Below are positions 8,344 through 17,156 of a stretch of DNA of 64,000 bases, one piece after another. Every line of letters starts with the position of its first letter. The stretch's first letter is position 1. The stretch lies in NCBI RefSeq assembly GCF_002834385.1, contig NZ_PITQ01000004.1, positions 1-64,000 of the forward strand, given 5' to 3'. The translations under genes and the position numbers were made by a program. This DNA comes from Rahnella sp. AA (GTDB lineage: Bacteria; Pseudomonadota; Gammaproteobacteria; Enterobacterales; Enterobacteriaceae). Below the pieces are notes generated by a model. The model had not been told where the DNA came from. It ran no database searches and saw nothing but the letters and a program-made list of their open reading frames with translations.

Positions 8344-8946
8344 ATGTTTAGGATAATAAGGTTTGACTGGTTGTTAAAAACGGTATCACTAATCTCTTTA
8401 TTTGTCACAATACTTTCATTTTGGATCTTTAAGGCCCTTCTCTCATCCGACTTAAGCTTGCTCAAATTGCTATCAATATCATCATTTGCATCCATTATCA
8501 TTAACTTTTTTCTTCTCTCACCAAAAACATCAAGAATAATATGGAGAATAATAAAAATTCTCAAAAAGGATATCTATCCTGATTTAAATGGAATTTGGGT
8601 TGGACATATAATTACAGAGACAAATCATGAGTTTGAAGTTCGTGCAAAAATAAAGCAAGCGCTCCTTGTAACAAGGATAGAAATGCACGGCCCCACAGTA
8701 AAATCTGTCACTTTAGAAGCGACACCGACCAAGGAGCTGGATAATAACAAATTGTATTATGTATACAAGTCAACCCCTAAAAACCCTAGTTGGAGCGAGT
8801 ATATTGGCTCGACAATATTCGACGTAATTGAAAGTAGCAATGCCCTTCAACTTTCTGGTCGTTATTATACAGATAGGAAATCCGTGGGGAGAATATCGAT
8901 TAAAAGAATATCACTGAACACTGACTCTGATATATCTTTTTATTAG
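8344..8946 (+). CDS. Two-TM beta-domain effector (Panoptes OptE / Cap15-like)
   Basis: A 200-residue protein with two hydrophobic helices near the N-terminus (about 11-32 and 40-58), a basic stretch, then a soluble domain opening PDLNGIWVGHI (79-89). The LxGxWxG start and following alternating strands resemble the SMODS-associated beta-barrel found in Cap15 and in the two-TM effectors coupled to mCpol. The expected role is to bind the cyclic nucleotide with the beta domain and, when it is lost, to oligomerise and damage the inner membrane, killing the infected cell. It lies 9 bp behind the mCpol gene on the same strand, so co-expression is near certain. The ligand and its inhibitory role are inferred from the family. 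Confidence 0.8.
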   Translation: MFRIIRFDWLLKTVSLISLFVTILSFWIFKALLSSDLSLLKLLSISSFASIIINFFLLSPKTSRIIWRIIKILKKDIYPDLNGIWVGHIITETNHEFEVRAKIKQALLVTRIEMHGPTVKSVTLEATPTKELDNNKLYYVYKSTPKNPSWSEYIGSTIFDVIESSNALQLSGRYYTDRKSVGRISIKRISLNTDSDISFY

Positions 8947-9289
8947 CCACAAGAACACTTGAATTACTACGACTCAAGCATTAATTGTTCTTTTAACATA
9001 GAAGACTAATTCGCGCTGCTGAGATGTTAATTATTGATAATTCCCTTTCAGCAGTCACTTTTCTTAGTTCAATACTACCCTCGAACATTCCATAAGCTAT
9101 ATCAAGGTCTTATCATAACTGATTGCTATGAAATACACCACTTGTAAGAATTTTCAAGGGAATTTTGATAGGTGTTTTTTCGATACTTCAATTAAGCATC
9201 CAAACAATGGCCTCACATTAAATTTTTTAACACTCTAACCATACTCTTAAAAAAGATTAACATCTGAAAGAGATTAACATTCATCAACT
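8947..9289. other. Convergent gap between Panoptes pair and CBASS operon
   Basis: 340 bp of AT-rich DNA between two converging operons. One weak stem (CTGCTGA near 9016 with TCAGCAG near 9048) is present, but there is no strong terminator or ORF. Confidence 0.4.
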
Positions 9290-9757
9290 TTATCTATTTT
9301 TTTCTTTTATACTTTTAATGTCATTCCCGTTTTTTAAACCTAGCCATTCGCCTTTTCTACCTACAATAAGCAAGACCATTGGTTCTGTTGCTATCAGACC
9401 GGTCAGCCATGATTTTATGTCTGTATACGACGGTTGAGGAAAATCCTCGGGATGTGTATGCCATTCGCCTAAATAAACAAGAAAGCCATCTGACTGTTTG
9501 AACAATTCGTATACTTTCTGCTGATGGTGATCACCCTTTCTTTCAAATCGGTTACGTGACCTGATGTCACCAGGACCAGGTACTGAAATGTCAGTGACTA
9601 CAATGTGCTGTCCACGGCGTTCTCCGATTAAAACTCCTCCGGCCTCGGTACTGCCATAATACATTTGACGATAGGATTGGAGCAGTCGAACAACTTCACT
9701 CATGACCACTACATGGTGGTCACATTCGTCGATAAATACCAATTCATTTATGTTCAT
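9290..9757 (-). CDS. cap3: CBASS Cap3, JAB/JAMM deconjugating peptidase
   Basis: About 155 residues from the preferred internal ATG at 9757. The upstream in-frame ATG at 9832 would overlap cap2 by nearly 90 bp. The JAMM metalloprotease motif is complete: E38 in STEAGG, then EWHTHP (H100, H102), S110 and D113 in PSYTD. Cap3 enzymes cut the Cap2-made bond at the C-terminal glycine of the CD-NTase and so tune signalling. It is the last gene of the operon and overlaps the end of cap2 by about 14 bp, implying translational coupling. Confidence 0.88.
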   Translation of the reverse strand: MNINELVFIDECDHHVVVMSEVVRLLQSYRQMYYGSTEAGGVLIGERRGQHIVVTDISVPGPGDIRSRNRFERKGDHHQQKVYELFKQSDGFLVYLGEWHTHPEDFPQPSYTDIKSWLTGLIATEPMVLLIVGRKGEWLGLKNGNDIKSIKEKNR

Positions 9758-11516
9758 TACAGACAGAACAGTTAGGTTGATGTGGCAAAAATTGAGGTCT
9801 GAGCGAACGCCCGCCTTCAAGGACATGTTCATTGTAAGTCCACTTTAACTCTGGCTCGAGAGTACTTAACACGGCCATCTGAGCCAGAGATGCCGTTACG
9901 TTACTAACTGCCGCATCATAAAGGGTGTAAGTGCTACCACAGCTTTTATTTTTCTCACTTGATATATTATTAAGAGCACTAAACCGCAAATCGGTTCCGT
10001 CACGGTATTTAGCGGGGTTAGAAACCATACACCCATAACAGCTTCGGCCATCATCAATAAAGACTTTTGATGCCCGGCCGTTACCATCATTGAACGCGTG
10101 AATAATAAATGGTCTTTGTTCCAAAGGAATTTTCCTCACCACCGCAGCGATGCGTTTTGATACCGGGGGACGTCCTGTCGCATCAATGATTATGTCGTAC
10201 TTCTGCATTACATCTGTGCTGATACGGAATTGTTCATTGAATCCAACAATCTTTGTTTGCAGATGTAATGAATCCTGGAGTCTTGTCGCCAGTGAAAGGG
10301 ATTTGTACGACCCAAAATCATGTGACGATAAGGTATGGCGACCAAAATTACTGGGTTTATAGATATCATTATCATAAAGATGTAGTAAACCTTTGCCACA
10401 TCCAGCTCCGTTCCTGAGCAATAATTCAGCCAAATATCCACCAATTGTGCCACAGCCTATCAACGCTACGCGCTTTTCTGAGAGGCTTGCTGCACCTGCT
10501 CGTCGGGCATTTCGGCTGAGGAGCGTCGCAATATCAGCACGAATTACTCCCAGTCTTTGATATTCAGTACAAACATTTTTGCCACCTAACATCGTGGCTA
10601 GTTTTACTGTTGAGTTTTTAGCTGACTTCTTGTGTCTCCTGAAATCAACAGATTGCGTATTGAACTCAATATAGATAGCAAAGATGTCTTGGTTTAAAAC
10701 ATCAAAGAGAAAAATATACCTTTTCTTACCTTCAGCTTTGATGTGTTCAATGACTCTGTCTCTGGCATTGTGGTCTGATTTTTCAAGCCATTCCAGTAAG
10801 TCACGAAATGAAGCCGGTGGCCATTTCATCCCGGCAAGACGACTGGGGTTTACAGAAATGTAGTGTGTGTTGACAGAGATTTCTTTTAATGAATTCCGAG
10901 GGAAATACCGTTGCTTGAGCCATGTGGTAATAACGGCTTCCGAGTCCTCTGATGAGGATTCTTCAACCGTTATGTACTCCTGTCTGGTGGTTCCATCAGA
11001 CAGGGTGGATTTCGCCAGACTGGTTTTAAGGCTGGTCCCCCGACTAGCGTTTGACAGAAGAAAGAGTGTCTCGCTGGGGTGCCAGTATGCGGCAAATTCC
11101 CCTTCCAGTTCTCTTTTATCATTTAGCCCTTTCGTGGCAGCGGATACCGAATTAATGAGGGTCAGTTGTATTTGCGCATCAACTTCTTTGTATGTCCCTT
11201 CCAGGTAGTTGGAATCCCAGTCTGCTTCCATCTGGTCAACGTAGCAGAGGAACCCTTCCAGGGCTACGTGGGGCATAAGGCAGTTTAGGAACTGCTCCGG
11301 TTGTTCAATAATAAAGGCTATCGGTAGTTCTGTGAAAGGGTCTGGGCGAATCACCAGAGCAACGTTAAAGTTACCGGCGTCAGTCACATACTCTTTCGTG
11401 TAATATCCTGCACCACGCTCCCTGCTGTGCAGAATAGCTTTTTCAGGGAGATTGCGGGCAAGCGTATAGCGATACCCGCAGCCTGTCATCACTTTATGGA
11501 GTTGCCCGTCCTCCAT
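9744..11516 (-). CDS. cap2: CBASS Cap2, E1-E2 fusion that primes the CD-NTase
   Basis: A 590-residue fusion. The N-terminal E2-like domain has the candidate catalytic C91 in EGFLCYVD. A linker follows, then a ThiF/E1 adenylation domain with GCGTIGG at 354-360 and DNDIYKPSNFGRH at 382-394. A Cys-containing loop, SCGSTYTLYD, places the E1 catalytic Cys at about C526. Paired cysteines CYGC (493-496) and CSVC (583-586) probably bind zinc. Cap2 joins the C-terminal glycine of the cyclase to targets, which boosts cyclase activity. Its ATG overlaps the dncV stop (TAATG), and it is followed by cap3 with overlap. The length is that of known Cap2 proteins. Confidence 0.92.
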   Translation of the reverse strand: MEDGQLHKVMTGCGYRYTLARNLPEKAILHSRERGAGYYTKEYVTDAGNFNVALVIRPDPFTELPIAFIIEQPEQFLNCLMPHVALEGFLCYVDQMEADWDSNYLEGTYKEVDAQIQLTLINSVSAATKGLNDKRELEGEFAAYWHPSETLFLLSNASRGTSLKTSLAKSTLSDGTTRQEYITVEESSSEDSEAVITTWLKQRYFPRNSLKEISVNTHYISVNPSRLAGMKWPPASFRDLLEWLEKSDHNARDRVIEHIKAEGKKRYIFLFDVLNQDIFAIYIEFNTQSVDFRRHKKSAKNSTVKLATMLGGKNVCTEYQRLGVIRADIATLLSRNARRAGAASLSEKRVALIGCGTIGGYLAELLLRNGAGCGKGLLHLYDNDIYKPSNFGRHTLSSHDFGSYKSLSLATRLQDSLHLQTKIVGFNEQFRISTDVMQKYDIIIDATGRPPVSKRIAAVVRKIPLEQRPFIIHAFNDGNGRASKVFIDDGRSCYGCMVSNPAKYRDGTDLRFSALNNISSEKNKSCGSTYTLYDAAVSNVTASLAQMAVLSTLEPELKWTYNEHVLEGGRSLRPQFLPHQPNCSVCNEHK

Positions 11517-12814
11517 TAGCCACTTACCATTGTTTTGTTGATAGGCTTGAATACGGGATCTTTGGTCGGGGAATTGAGAAATGCAGGAGCAGCAGCAATT
11601 GATGTGATTAACGAAGCATTTGTCACGCGTTTCCCAAATGCTTCATTAATTTTACGTAACGCATCTTCTCTGCTTTCTGAACTCTCAGCATCAAGCAAAA
11701 TCCCGTGTAAACTTTCCATGGTTTCAACGATGGTTCTCTGGTGTACGTTTTGATCACGCTCAGCAGGGAACAACAGCTTTGCGTCAGTATCGTCGGGGCT
11801 TTCCAGTCCGTGATTGAATTCCTCAGGCAGTAAACTGGCAACGAGTTTCATGGTCCCTGTAAGGTCGGCACCATTATGAGCCTTTCTGTCGAGGATATTT
11901 ACAATCGCGGCCATCAGACTGATTGATGATGGACCTCCAACATCCCATTGAGCATCTCGCCAGGCTTTCATAAAGCGACAAATATACCGAAGGTGCCCGC
12001 CTATACGATTACAACTCTCGTTGAACCAGTCTTCTACAATTTTAGGGTCACTAATCGACCATCTTTTGGTCCCTTCACGTATCGCTAAATTCACTTTGTC
12101 CGACTCAACGACATATGATGCAAGGCCTGCCCGGTTTAAAGCTAGTGACTCAAACATTGAGTCAGATTTTATGAGGTGTGCAGAATCTGCTGCTGTTTGC
12201 TTTTCCTGGAATTTATCCTTAGGAATTGCATACATAGGTACGTCGATGTGTGTTTTCTCATGAGGGATTTTAATGCGGCCACAGGTATTCTTTTCTTCGA
12301 ATGTCCATCCTGCGTTCTCAGCTTCTAACGATTTCAGTGACGTATCCACAAGCAGCAGCAGCAGAGTGTGCCCGATGCTGGGTTTCGATTCAAATACGGT
12401 CATTGGCATGTAGGTGCCATCATCGATATCCATTTCCTGCCCTGGATGAAAAGGCCTGTTCAAGGTATCGTACTGAAAACTCCCCTGCGTAGCAAAACGA
12501 GGCTGGTATTTGATGAAGTCATCGCGGGCCACATCTTCCATTTCAAAAATAAGTCGCGCGAGATCGGCGCGGTCTGCGGGAGAAAGGTAACGAACATTCG
12601 TTTTCTCAAGCTTCAATCTGACATTCTCAAGGGTCAGTGCTTGCCTTCTTACATCAGTAGCGACTTCTCGGGCTTCCTTAAACACATCCCTTGTTCTCTC
12701 ACGAACTGTCTGCCGAAGCGCTCTCAGTGTATTGGATTCAGTTTTACTCAGTTTGAGCTTACTGATTAAGCCATCCACATTGTGGCTATAGTAATTGTTA
12801 AAATCCCAATGCAT
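11516..12814 (-). CDS. dncV: DncV-type CD-NTase (3',3'-cGAMP synthase)
   Basis: 432 residues, alignable by eye from end to end with Vibrio cholerae DncV. The nucleotidyltransferase motifs are present: GS at 111-112 in TQGSFQYDTLNRP, DID at 129-131 (E-M-D-I-D-D-G), and the third carboxylate D191 in THIDVPMY. The C-terminus ends TMVSG, the exposed glycine used by Cap2 for conjugation. By homology it makes 3',3'-cGAMP from ATP and GTP during phage infection, activating CapV. Its start overlaps the capV stop by one base (TGATG) and its stop overlaps the cap2 start, so the four genes form one operon. Product identity is by homology. Confidence 0.95.
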   Translation of the reverse strand: MHWDFNNYYSHNVDGLISKLKLSKTESNTLRALRQTVRERTRDVFKEAREVATDVRRQALTLENVRLKLEKTNVRYLSPADRADLARLIFEMEDVARDDFIKYQPRFATQGSFQYDTLNRPFHPGQEMDIDDGTYMPMTVFESKPSIGHTLLLLLVDTSLKSLEAENAGWTFEEKNTCGRIKIPHEKTHIDVPMYAIPKDKFQEKQTAADSAHLIKSDSMFESLALNRAGLASYVVESDKVNLAIREGTKRWSISDPKIVEDWFNESCNRIGGHLRYICRFMKAWRDAQWDVGGPSSISLMAAIVNILDRKAHNGADLTGTMKLVASLLPEEFNHGLESPDDTDAKLLFPAERDQNVHQRTIVETMESLHGILLDAESSESREDALRKINEAFGKRVTNASLITSIAAAPAFLNSPTKDPVFKPINKTMVSG

Positions 12815-13899
12815 CAGAGTGTCTCCTGCACGATTGTGCGCTTAAAGGGTTTTGCAGGTGTGGTGAAAAAGGTTTTAAGCTTCTGTAGTTGGGCGAACTG
12901 TACATTAGCGAGCTGTTTTCCCCTTGCACTCAGATTTTCCATAGAACTCTTCGTGGCATTATCAAGAGTGATATCGCTGGCTGCTTCATTAGGTATCACT
13001 TCATCCAGATTGGTATAGTTATCGAACGCTTCGTAGAGTGTAAGCTCACGCAGGAGCATGCTTTTATGAAGGTGTTGATTAGCCGTCATAGTTGTAAGAA
13101 CCAGTCGTTTACCTGCACCCCACAGACGGCAGTATCCATTCCACCATTTTTTGCTAAGCAACTTCGGACTGAGTGAATACTCTTCACCGACTGTACCGAT
13201 GTTGAGTATGTGTATATCTTTATGAGTAACATCAGGAAAATCAGACTTCATGTCCCTGAAAACTTCCAGCAGACCGATATAGCTGGGGTTATTAGCAACC
13301 AAACCACCATCCGCAAAATAAGTGCGAAGATCTTCACAATAATGTGGGGCAAAGTATGTTGGTGCGGCCGAGGTTGCTAGCGCAGCATCAATCAGTTTAA
13401 GCCCCCCATCGCGCGTAAAATCAGGGTTGTGCGGTGTCTTGAAAAACTGAGGTTTTCCTGTTGAGAGATTCACAGCTGGAATCATTACTCTCCGGGTCAG
13501 GTCATTAAACGTGGTTTCACCGCCGATCATCGTTTCAACGGTTTCACGGAGAGGGGTGCTACTGTAAATAGGTGCAACAAGTGATTTAAAAAGATTGGTG
13601 ATCCCCCATCTTGTTGGAAAAATGTCGTTCGCTTTATCGAAGAAAACACGTTCCAAATCGCGAGCACTCTTGCCTGTAGCGAGGCCTAGCGCAAGTATCC
13701 CGCCTATAGATGTCCCCGTGATGAGGTCAAAGTAGTCTCCAATTTTGACTTCACAGCCAGGCTGCCTGAGGGCAATTATCCTCTCTATCTCAGCAAGCAC
13801 ACTGATTGTAAACATCCCCCTAGCCCCACCACCATTCAGGCTCAGTATACGTACACCGTATTCATTGACTGCATTCAATTCAGACATTTCCCTTTCCAT
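12814..13899 (-). CDS. capV: CapV patatin-like phospholipase, CBASS effector
   Basis: About 361 residues. The patatin fold shows the oxyanion loop NGGGARG at 23-29, nucleophile S65 in GTSIGG, and the catalytic aspartate D198 in ADGGLVANNP (numbered from a GTG one codon before the ATG at 13899). When bound to cGAMP, CapV degrades inner-membrane phospholipids and causes abortive infection. It is the first gene of the operon capV-dncV-cap2-cap3. Start choice is uncertain: ATGs at 13899 and 13887 are both possible, and neither has an ideal ribosome site. A perfect palindrome about 260 bp upstream may be regulatory. Confidence 0.92.
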   Translation of the reverse strand: MEREMSELNAVNEYGVRILSLNGGGARGMFTISVLAEIERIIALRQPGCEVKIGDYFDLITGTSIGGILALGLATGKSARDLERVFFDKANDIFPTRWGITNLFKSLVAPIYSSTPLRETVETMIGGETTFNDLTRRVMIPAVNLSTGKPQFFKTPHNPDFTRDGGLKLIDAALATSAAPTYFAPHYCEDLRTYFADGGLVANNPSYIGLLEVFRDMKSDFPDVTHKDIHILNIGTVGEEYSLSPKLLSKKWWNGYCRLWGAGKRLVLTTMTANQHLHKSMLLRELTLYEAFDNYTNLDEVIPNEAASDITLDNATKSSMENLSARGKQLANVQFAQLQKLKTFFTTPAKPFKRTIVQETL

Positions 13900-13902
13900 C
13901 AC

Positions 13903-14332
13903 CTGAAAATATACCTATAAGATGTGTCTGTTTTTTATCTTTTCAATGTACAAATAATCAGTGCTTTTGCAAAAAGTTGAAAGTTCTTCTTTTTAAAAAA
14001 ATTCATTCATTAAGACTGGTTATCTTAAAATTATTGAATTTAAATCCCAATAAAAGCAGGTGTTAAACTTAAATGAAGAATCTGTCTATGACGTATGCGT
14101 AGCTATCTTTTCGCCTGCCCTCCATACCCCTCTGTATTTTCGATAAAAAAGACATATATTTTGAATATATGTTCAATCCGATGTTGATATGGTCATTAAT
14201 TTGCGCAGAGAAACCAACTCGATAAACGACTGGCTAGGAGCTACTGTATGGTCTGTTGCATTTCAGCACTTGGTGGTCATTCCGGCGGTCTTGACATAAA
14301 TGAAATTCAGGTTTAGCTTACTTATTAGCCAC
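13903..14332. other. Upstream region of CBASS operon, to island end
   Basis: AT-rich DNA that should hold the capV promoter. It includes a 21-bp palindrome (14152-14172) and a 36-codon plus-strand ORF (14189-14299) without a ribosome site or recognisable family, probably a remnant. It ends at the tRNA-Asn-type repeat. Confidence 0.4.
14152..14172. promoter_or_regulatory. Palindrome upstream of CBASS
   Basis: ACATATATT and AATATATGT are exact 9-bp arms around TTG. This is typical of a small HTH-regulator operator or a hairpin. No regulator gene is adjacent. Confidence 0.45.
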
Positions 14333-14416
14333 TTGCTGGCAAAGGCGATCCCAGTCAGAGGAGCCAAATTTAGAGAAGCCCGCTTCAGGAAACTGAAGCG
14401 GGCTTTTTGGTTTTGG
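14333..14416 (+). repeat. tRNA-Asn 3'-end attachment copy A with intrinsic terminator
   Basis: CCAGTCAGAGGAGCCAA at 14351-14367 is the last part of enteric tRNA-Asn plus one base, the same 17-bp core used by the Yersinia high-pathogenicity island. It is followed by a perfect 12-bp terminator stem (14377-14388/14393-14404, GAAA loop) and T5. The upstream TTGCTGGCAAAGGCGA is shared with copy B and is not tRNA sequence. The remaining tRNA body is absent, so this is an att scar, marking the right end of the defence island. Confidence 0.8.
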
Positions 14417-14540
14417 TGGTTTCTGCAAAGGCGGCTAAGAGCGAGGTGCGGAAGTTCACAACTTTCTCAAATCAAATCAAAAAACTGTTCGCATTTCTGT
14501 TTGTAAATCTATGGGGAGCAAGTCAATTGCTGAAAATGTC

Positions 14541-15416
14541 CTAACTCAGACACTGGTGCATACACTCAATAAAGGATTTCATTGCTGGGCTGACCGTTCT
14601 TCCTGCATGGTGGGCGCACAGTGCAGTTATTGACAATGGCGTTTTAGCAAAAGGGAGTTCTTTCAACTCACCTGTCTCCAGTTCTCGTAAGACACTAAAG
14701 CGTGGTAGAAATGAGATCCCCAGATTGCCTGCCACACAATTTTTAATGCTCTCAATACTCCAGAGTTCAATCGTATTCTCTAACGTGATCTTTCTTTCAC
14801 GGAGAGTCGCTTCGAATATCTGCCTGAATACACATTGCGGTTCATTGATAATGAAGCTGACCGGAATATGCTGCTCACATTTAGTAAAATCGAAATTACT
14901 GAACTGAGGAGAAGCTACCAGCACCAGTTCCTGTTTCCCGAAATGCTCCATGTGTAACGCTTCATCATGACCAACTCGGTAAAAAACACCAAGATCCGTA
15001 TTATCATTAATAAGTGAGTCTCTTATTGCATAACAGTTAACGGACTGAAGATACAGGCGAACTTTAGGTGCTTTTATCCTGAATAACCTGAGAACATCGG
15101 GCATCTTGTAGGCAAGTAAGGTTTCTCCGACCATCACCCTCAACTCGCCGGTAACGTCTTCTTCACTGGAGGCTAACTGACGTATCCCCTCCAGTACGCG
15201 CGTCAGTTCACGAACTCTAGGAAGCAGTAGTTTCCCTGCGGGCGTCAGCGCCATTCGGCGACCAACTTTTTCAAATACGGGGTATGAAAGTTCTTGTTCC
15301 AATTGTTGAATCTGAAAAGTGACGGTTGATTGTGTACAGCAAAGCTTTCGGGCGGCCTGAGCAAAAGAACCCTCTTCAACAACGGTTTTAAAAGTAATGA
15401 AACGACGCAGGTCCAC
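14541..15416 (-). CDS. yfiE: LysR-type regulator, YfiE-like
   Basis: About 292 residues from a GTG at 15416 (VDLRRFITFKTV), chosen because E. coli YfiE begins at the equivalent MDLRR and GGAG lies 9 bp upstream. The in-frame ATG at 15431 lacks a ribosome site. The N-terminal winged helix (SFAQAARKLCCTQSTVTFQIQQLE) and effector domain match YfiE closely. It is divergent from eamB with about 110 bp between starts, the same arrangement as E. coli yfiE-eamB, so it probably controls the exporter and itself. The inducer is unknown. Confidence 0.85.
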   Translation of the reverse strand: MDLRRFITFKTVVEEGSFAQAARKLCCTQSTVTFQIQQLEQELSYPVFEKVGRRMALTPAGKLLLPRVRELTRVLEGIRQLASSEEDVTGELRVMVGETLLAYKMPDVLRLFRIKAPKVRLYLQSVNCYAIRDSLINDNTDLGVFYRVGHDEALHMEHFGKQELVLVASPQFSNFDFTKCEQHIPVSFIINEPQCVFRQIFEATLRERKITLENTIELWSIESIKNCVAGNLGISFLPRFSVLRELETGELKELPFAKTPLSITALCAHHAGRTVSPAMKSFIECMHQCLS

Positions 15417-15529
15417 CGTGCAACTCTCCATCTGAAAACATCGAAATTTTGAAACTCTGATATTCAAAACATTCGCTTTTTTGAATGCTTTGGCGTGGCT
15501 AATATGCTCTGGGAACAAGGAGAATACAA

Positions 15530-16117
15530 GTGACACCTACTATCATCAGTGGTTTTTTAACGTACACATTAATTACCGCGTTAACACCCGGACCGAACAA
15601 CATTCTGGCTATTAGCTCGGTTAACCAATACGGTTTCCGAAGGAGTCTTCGTACATTGGCAGGGATGAGTACAGGGTTTTTAGTGCTTATGCTGGCCTGC
15701 GGCTTATTCACCTATAGTTTGATCAGCATACTGCCGTCTGCTACTCGATGGTTAGTTTGGGCTGGGGCTGCATATATCCTCTGGCTCGCATGGAAAATTG
15801 CGAATAGTTCACCTGCCACTTCAGATCATGCAACCAAACCTCTGAGTTTCTGGTTAAGTTTCTGGCTTCAGTTTGCCAACGTGAAAATTATTCTTTATGG
15901 AATTACGGCCCTTTCTGCATTCGTGTTGCCTTATACGCAGAGCGTTATATGGGTTACTGCCGTAAGCATCCTGCTTGCCATCATAGGGTGCTTAGGGAAT
16001 CTGGTCTGGGCTCTTGCTGGTCATATGTTCCAGTCACTGTTTCGCAAGCATGGCCGGTTAGTTAATCGCATCCTGGCTCTTTTGCTCGTGTATTGTTCTA
16101 TCAGAATGTTTTTCTGA
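15530..16117 (+). CDS. eamB: Cysteine/O-acetylserine exporter EamB (LysE/RhtB family)
   Basis: 195 residues with six predicted membrane helices. The RhtB-family signature near the start, ITALTPGPNN (15-24), and the whole sequence match E. coli EamB (YfiK). It exports cysteine pathway metabolites from the cytoplasm. The start is a GTG with AAGGAG 8 bp upstream. It is divergent from the LysR gene. The gene pair lies between att copies A and B. Confidence 0.9.
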   Translation: MTPTIISGFLTYTLITALTPGPNNILAISSVNQYGFRRSLRTLAGMSTGFLVLMLACGLFTYSLISILPSATRWLVWAGAAYILWLAWKIANSSPATSDHATKPLSFWLSFWLQFANVKIILYGITALSAFVLPYTQSVIWVTAVSILLAIIGCLGNLVWALAGHMFQSLFRKHGRLVNRILALLLVYCSIRMFF

Positions 16118-16240
16118 TAACGTTTAGGGAACATATCGTTTTGTGACTACCTGCAATGGGCTAAGCATAATTGCGGGTAACGTCCGCTCCTGGCACGCTG
16201 CAGCCCTCAAGAACTAGTCTTGCTATCAAGAAAAATATTT

Positions 16241-16334
16241 AGTCAGTTGCTGGCAAAGGCGAGTCCAGTCAGAGGAGCCAAAAATTAGAGACGCCCGCTT
16301 AAGGAAACTTAAGCGGGCGTTTTGCTTTTGGGGA
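16241..16334 (+). repeat. tRNA-Asn 3'-end attachment copy B with intrinsic terminator
   Basis: The same element as copy A. GAGTCCAGTCAGAGGAGCCA is intact tRNA-Asn T-arm/acceptor sequence, with the 17-bp core at 16265-16281. It is followed by a perfect 13-bp stem (16291-16303/16308-16320, GAAA loop) and a T-run. It may also terminate eamB. Confidence 0.8.
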
Positions 16335-16556
16335 TGTTGCGAGATTAGGGAATTATCCCATGTGAAGAGTTTGTGCTTAACGTAGAGTGGCATCCACTTA
16401 GCGAAAAAACTTTACCGGATGGATTTACGCAATCGTTCGGTTCCGGGATCACAAACTTCAGAGCTAAAGCAATTCAGATAGTTACAGAAAATAGCCTGGC
16501 GCAGAGTGTTTTCGTTTTCAGAAAGAACACCAAATACATTGCAAAGGATGCTAACC

Positions 16557-17156
16557 ATGTCATTGCGCACTTCACTATGCTTACTGTCCCTCCCCCTGTT
16601 TACTGGTTGCCAATATTTCCCTCATACAACTTACTTTAATGCGCCTGATAATGAGCCAAACCCCGCATGGGTTCGTATCGTTAACAACACGCAACATGCT
16701 GCTATCTATCAATATGAAAATGGTGTCCGCTCAGGGGGCGTCGTCCGGTCAGGTCCCCTGCCATTCATCAACACACAGGATATGGGCATGCCCAAAGCAG
16801 GGCAAGATTTGACCTTCGACTACTATGAAACACGCGTCCGGCCTGATATCAAAACGGAGGTGGCGATGATGTGGGAGGGGCCACGCACGAAGTCTTGCTA
16901 CATTACAATCCAGTTCATCCCAAAAGCAGGGCACTATTATCAGTTTATGCTCAATGAAGGCTCAGGAGATTTATGTACCTCTGCCGCGTCTCTGATCGAA
17001 CGCGACAAAGACGGCACCGCATGGCATCTCACTCCCAATCCTGACGTGACTTACAAATACAATGGACCTGCTGCAAAAAAACGGTTCAATAACTCCAGCT
17101 TCGAAGATCCTAACTTCCACCCGAATCCTGAGCTATACCCCGGCACAGCACTGTAA
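16557..17156 (+). CDS. Predicted lipoprotein, unknown function
   Basis: About 199 residues from the ATG at 16557 (AAAGG 10 bp upstream). MSLRTSLCLLSLPLFTGC is a lipoprotein signal peptide with lipobox LFTG-C. The mature part has no membrane segment and resembles periplasmic or outer-membrane-anchored proteins rich in beta structure (RIVNNTQHAAIYQYENG...). I recognise no family. It is a single gene between att copies B and C. Confidence 0.7.
   Translation: MSLRTSLCLLSLPLFTGCQYFPHTTYFNAPDNEPNPAWVRIVNNTQHAAIYQYENGVRSGGVVRSGPLPFINTQDMGMPKAGQDLTFDYYETRVRPDIKTEVAMMWEGPRTKSCYITIQFIPKAGHYYQFMLNEGSGDLCTSAASLIERDKDGTAWHLTPNPDVTYKYNGPAAKKRFNNSSFEDPNFHPNPELYPGTAL

Noticed and set aside
14341-14367. Complete tRNA-Asn gene at the island boundary
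   Set aside because: Only the 3' end of the tRNA is present; no anticodon or D arm upstream.
16373-16639. 88-codon ORF overlapping the lipoprotein start
   Set aside because: The lipoprotein frame has a lipobox signal peptide and ribosome site; this frame has neither.
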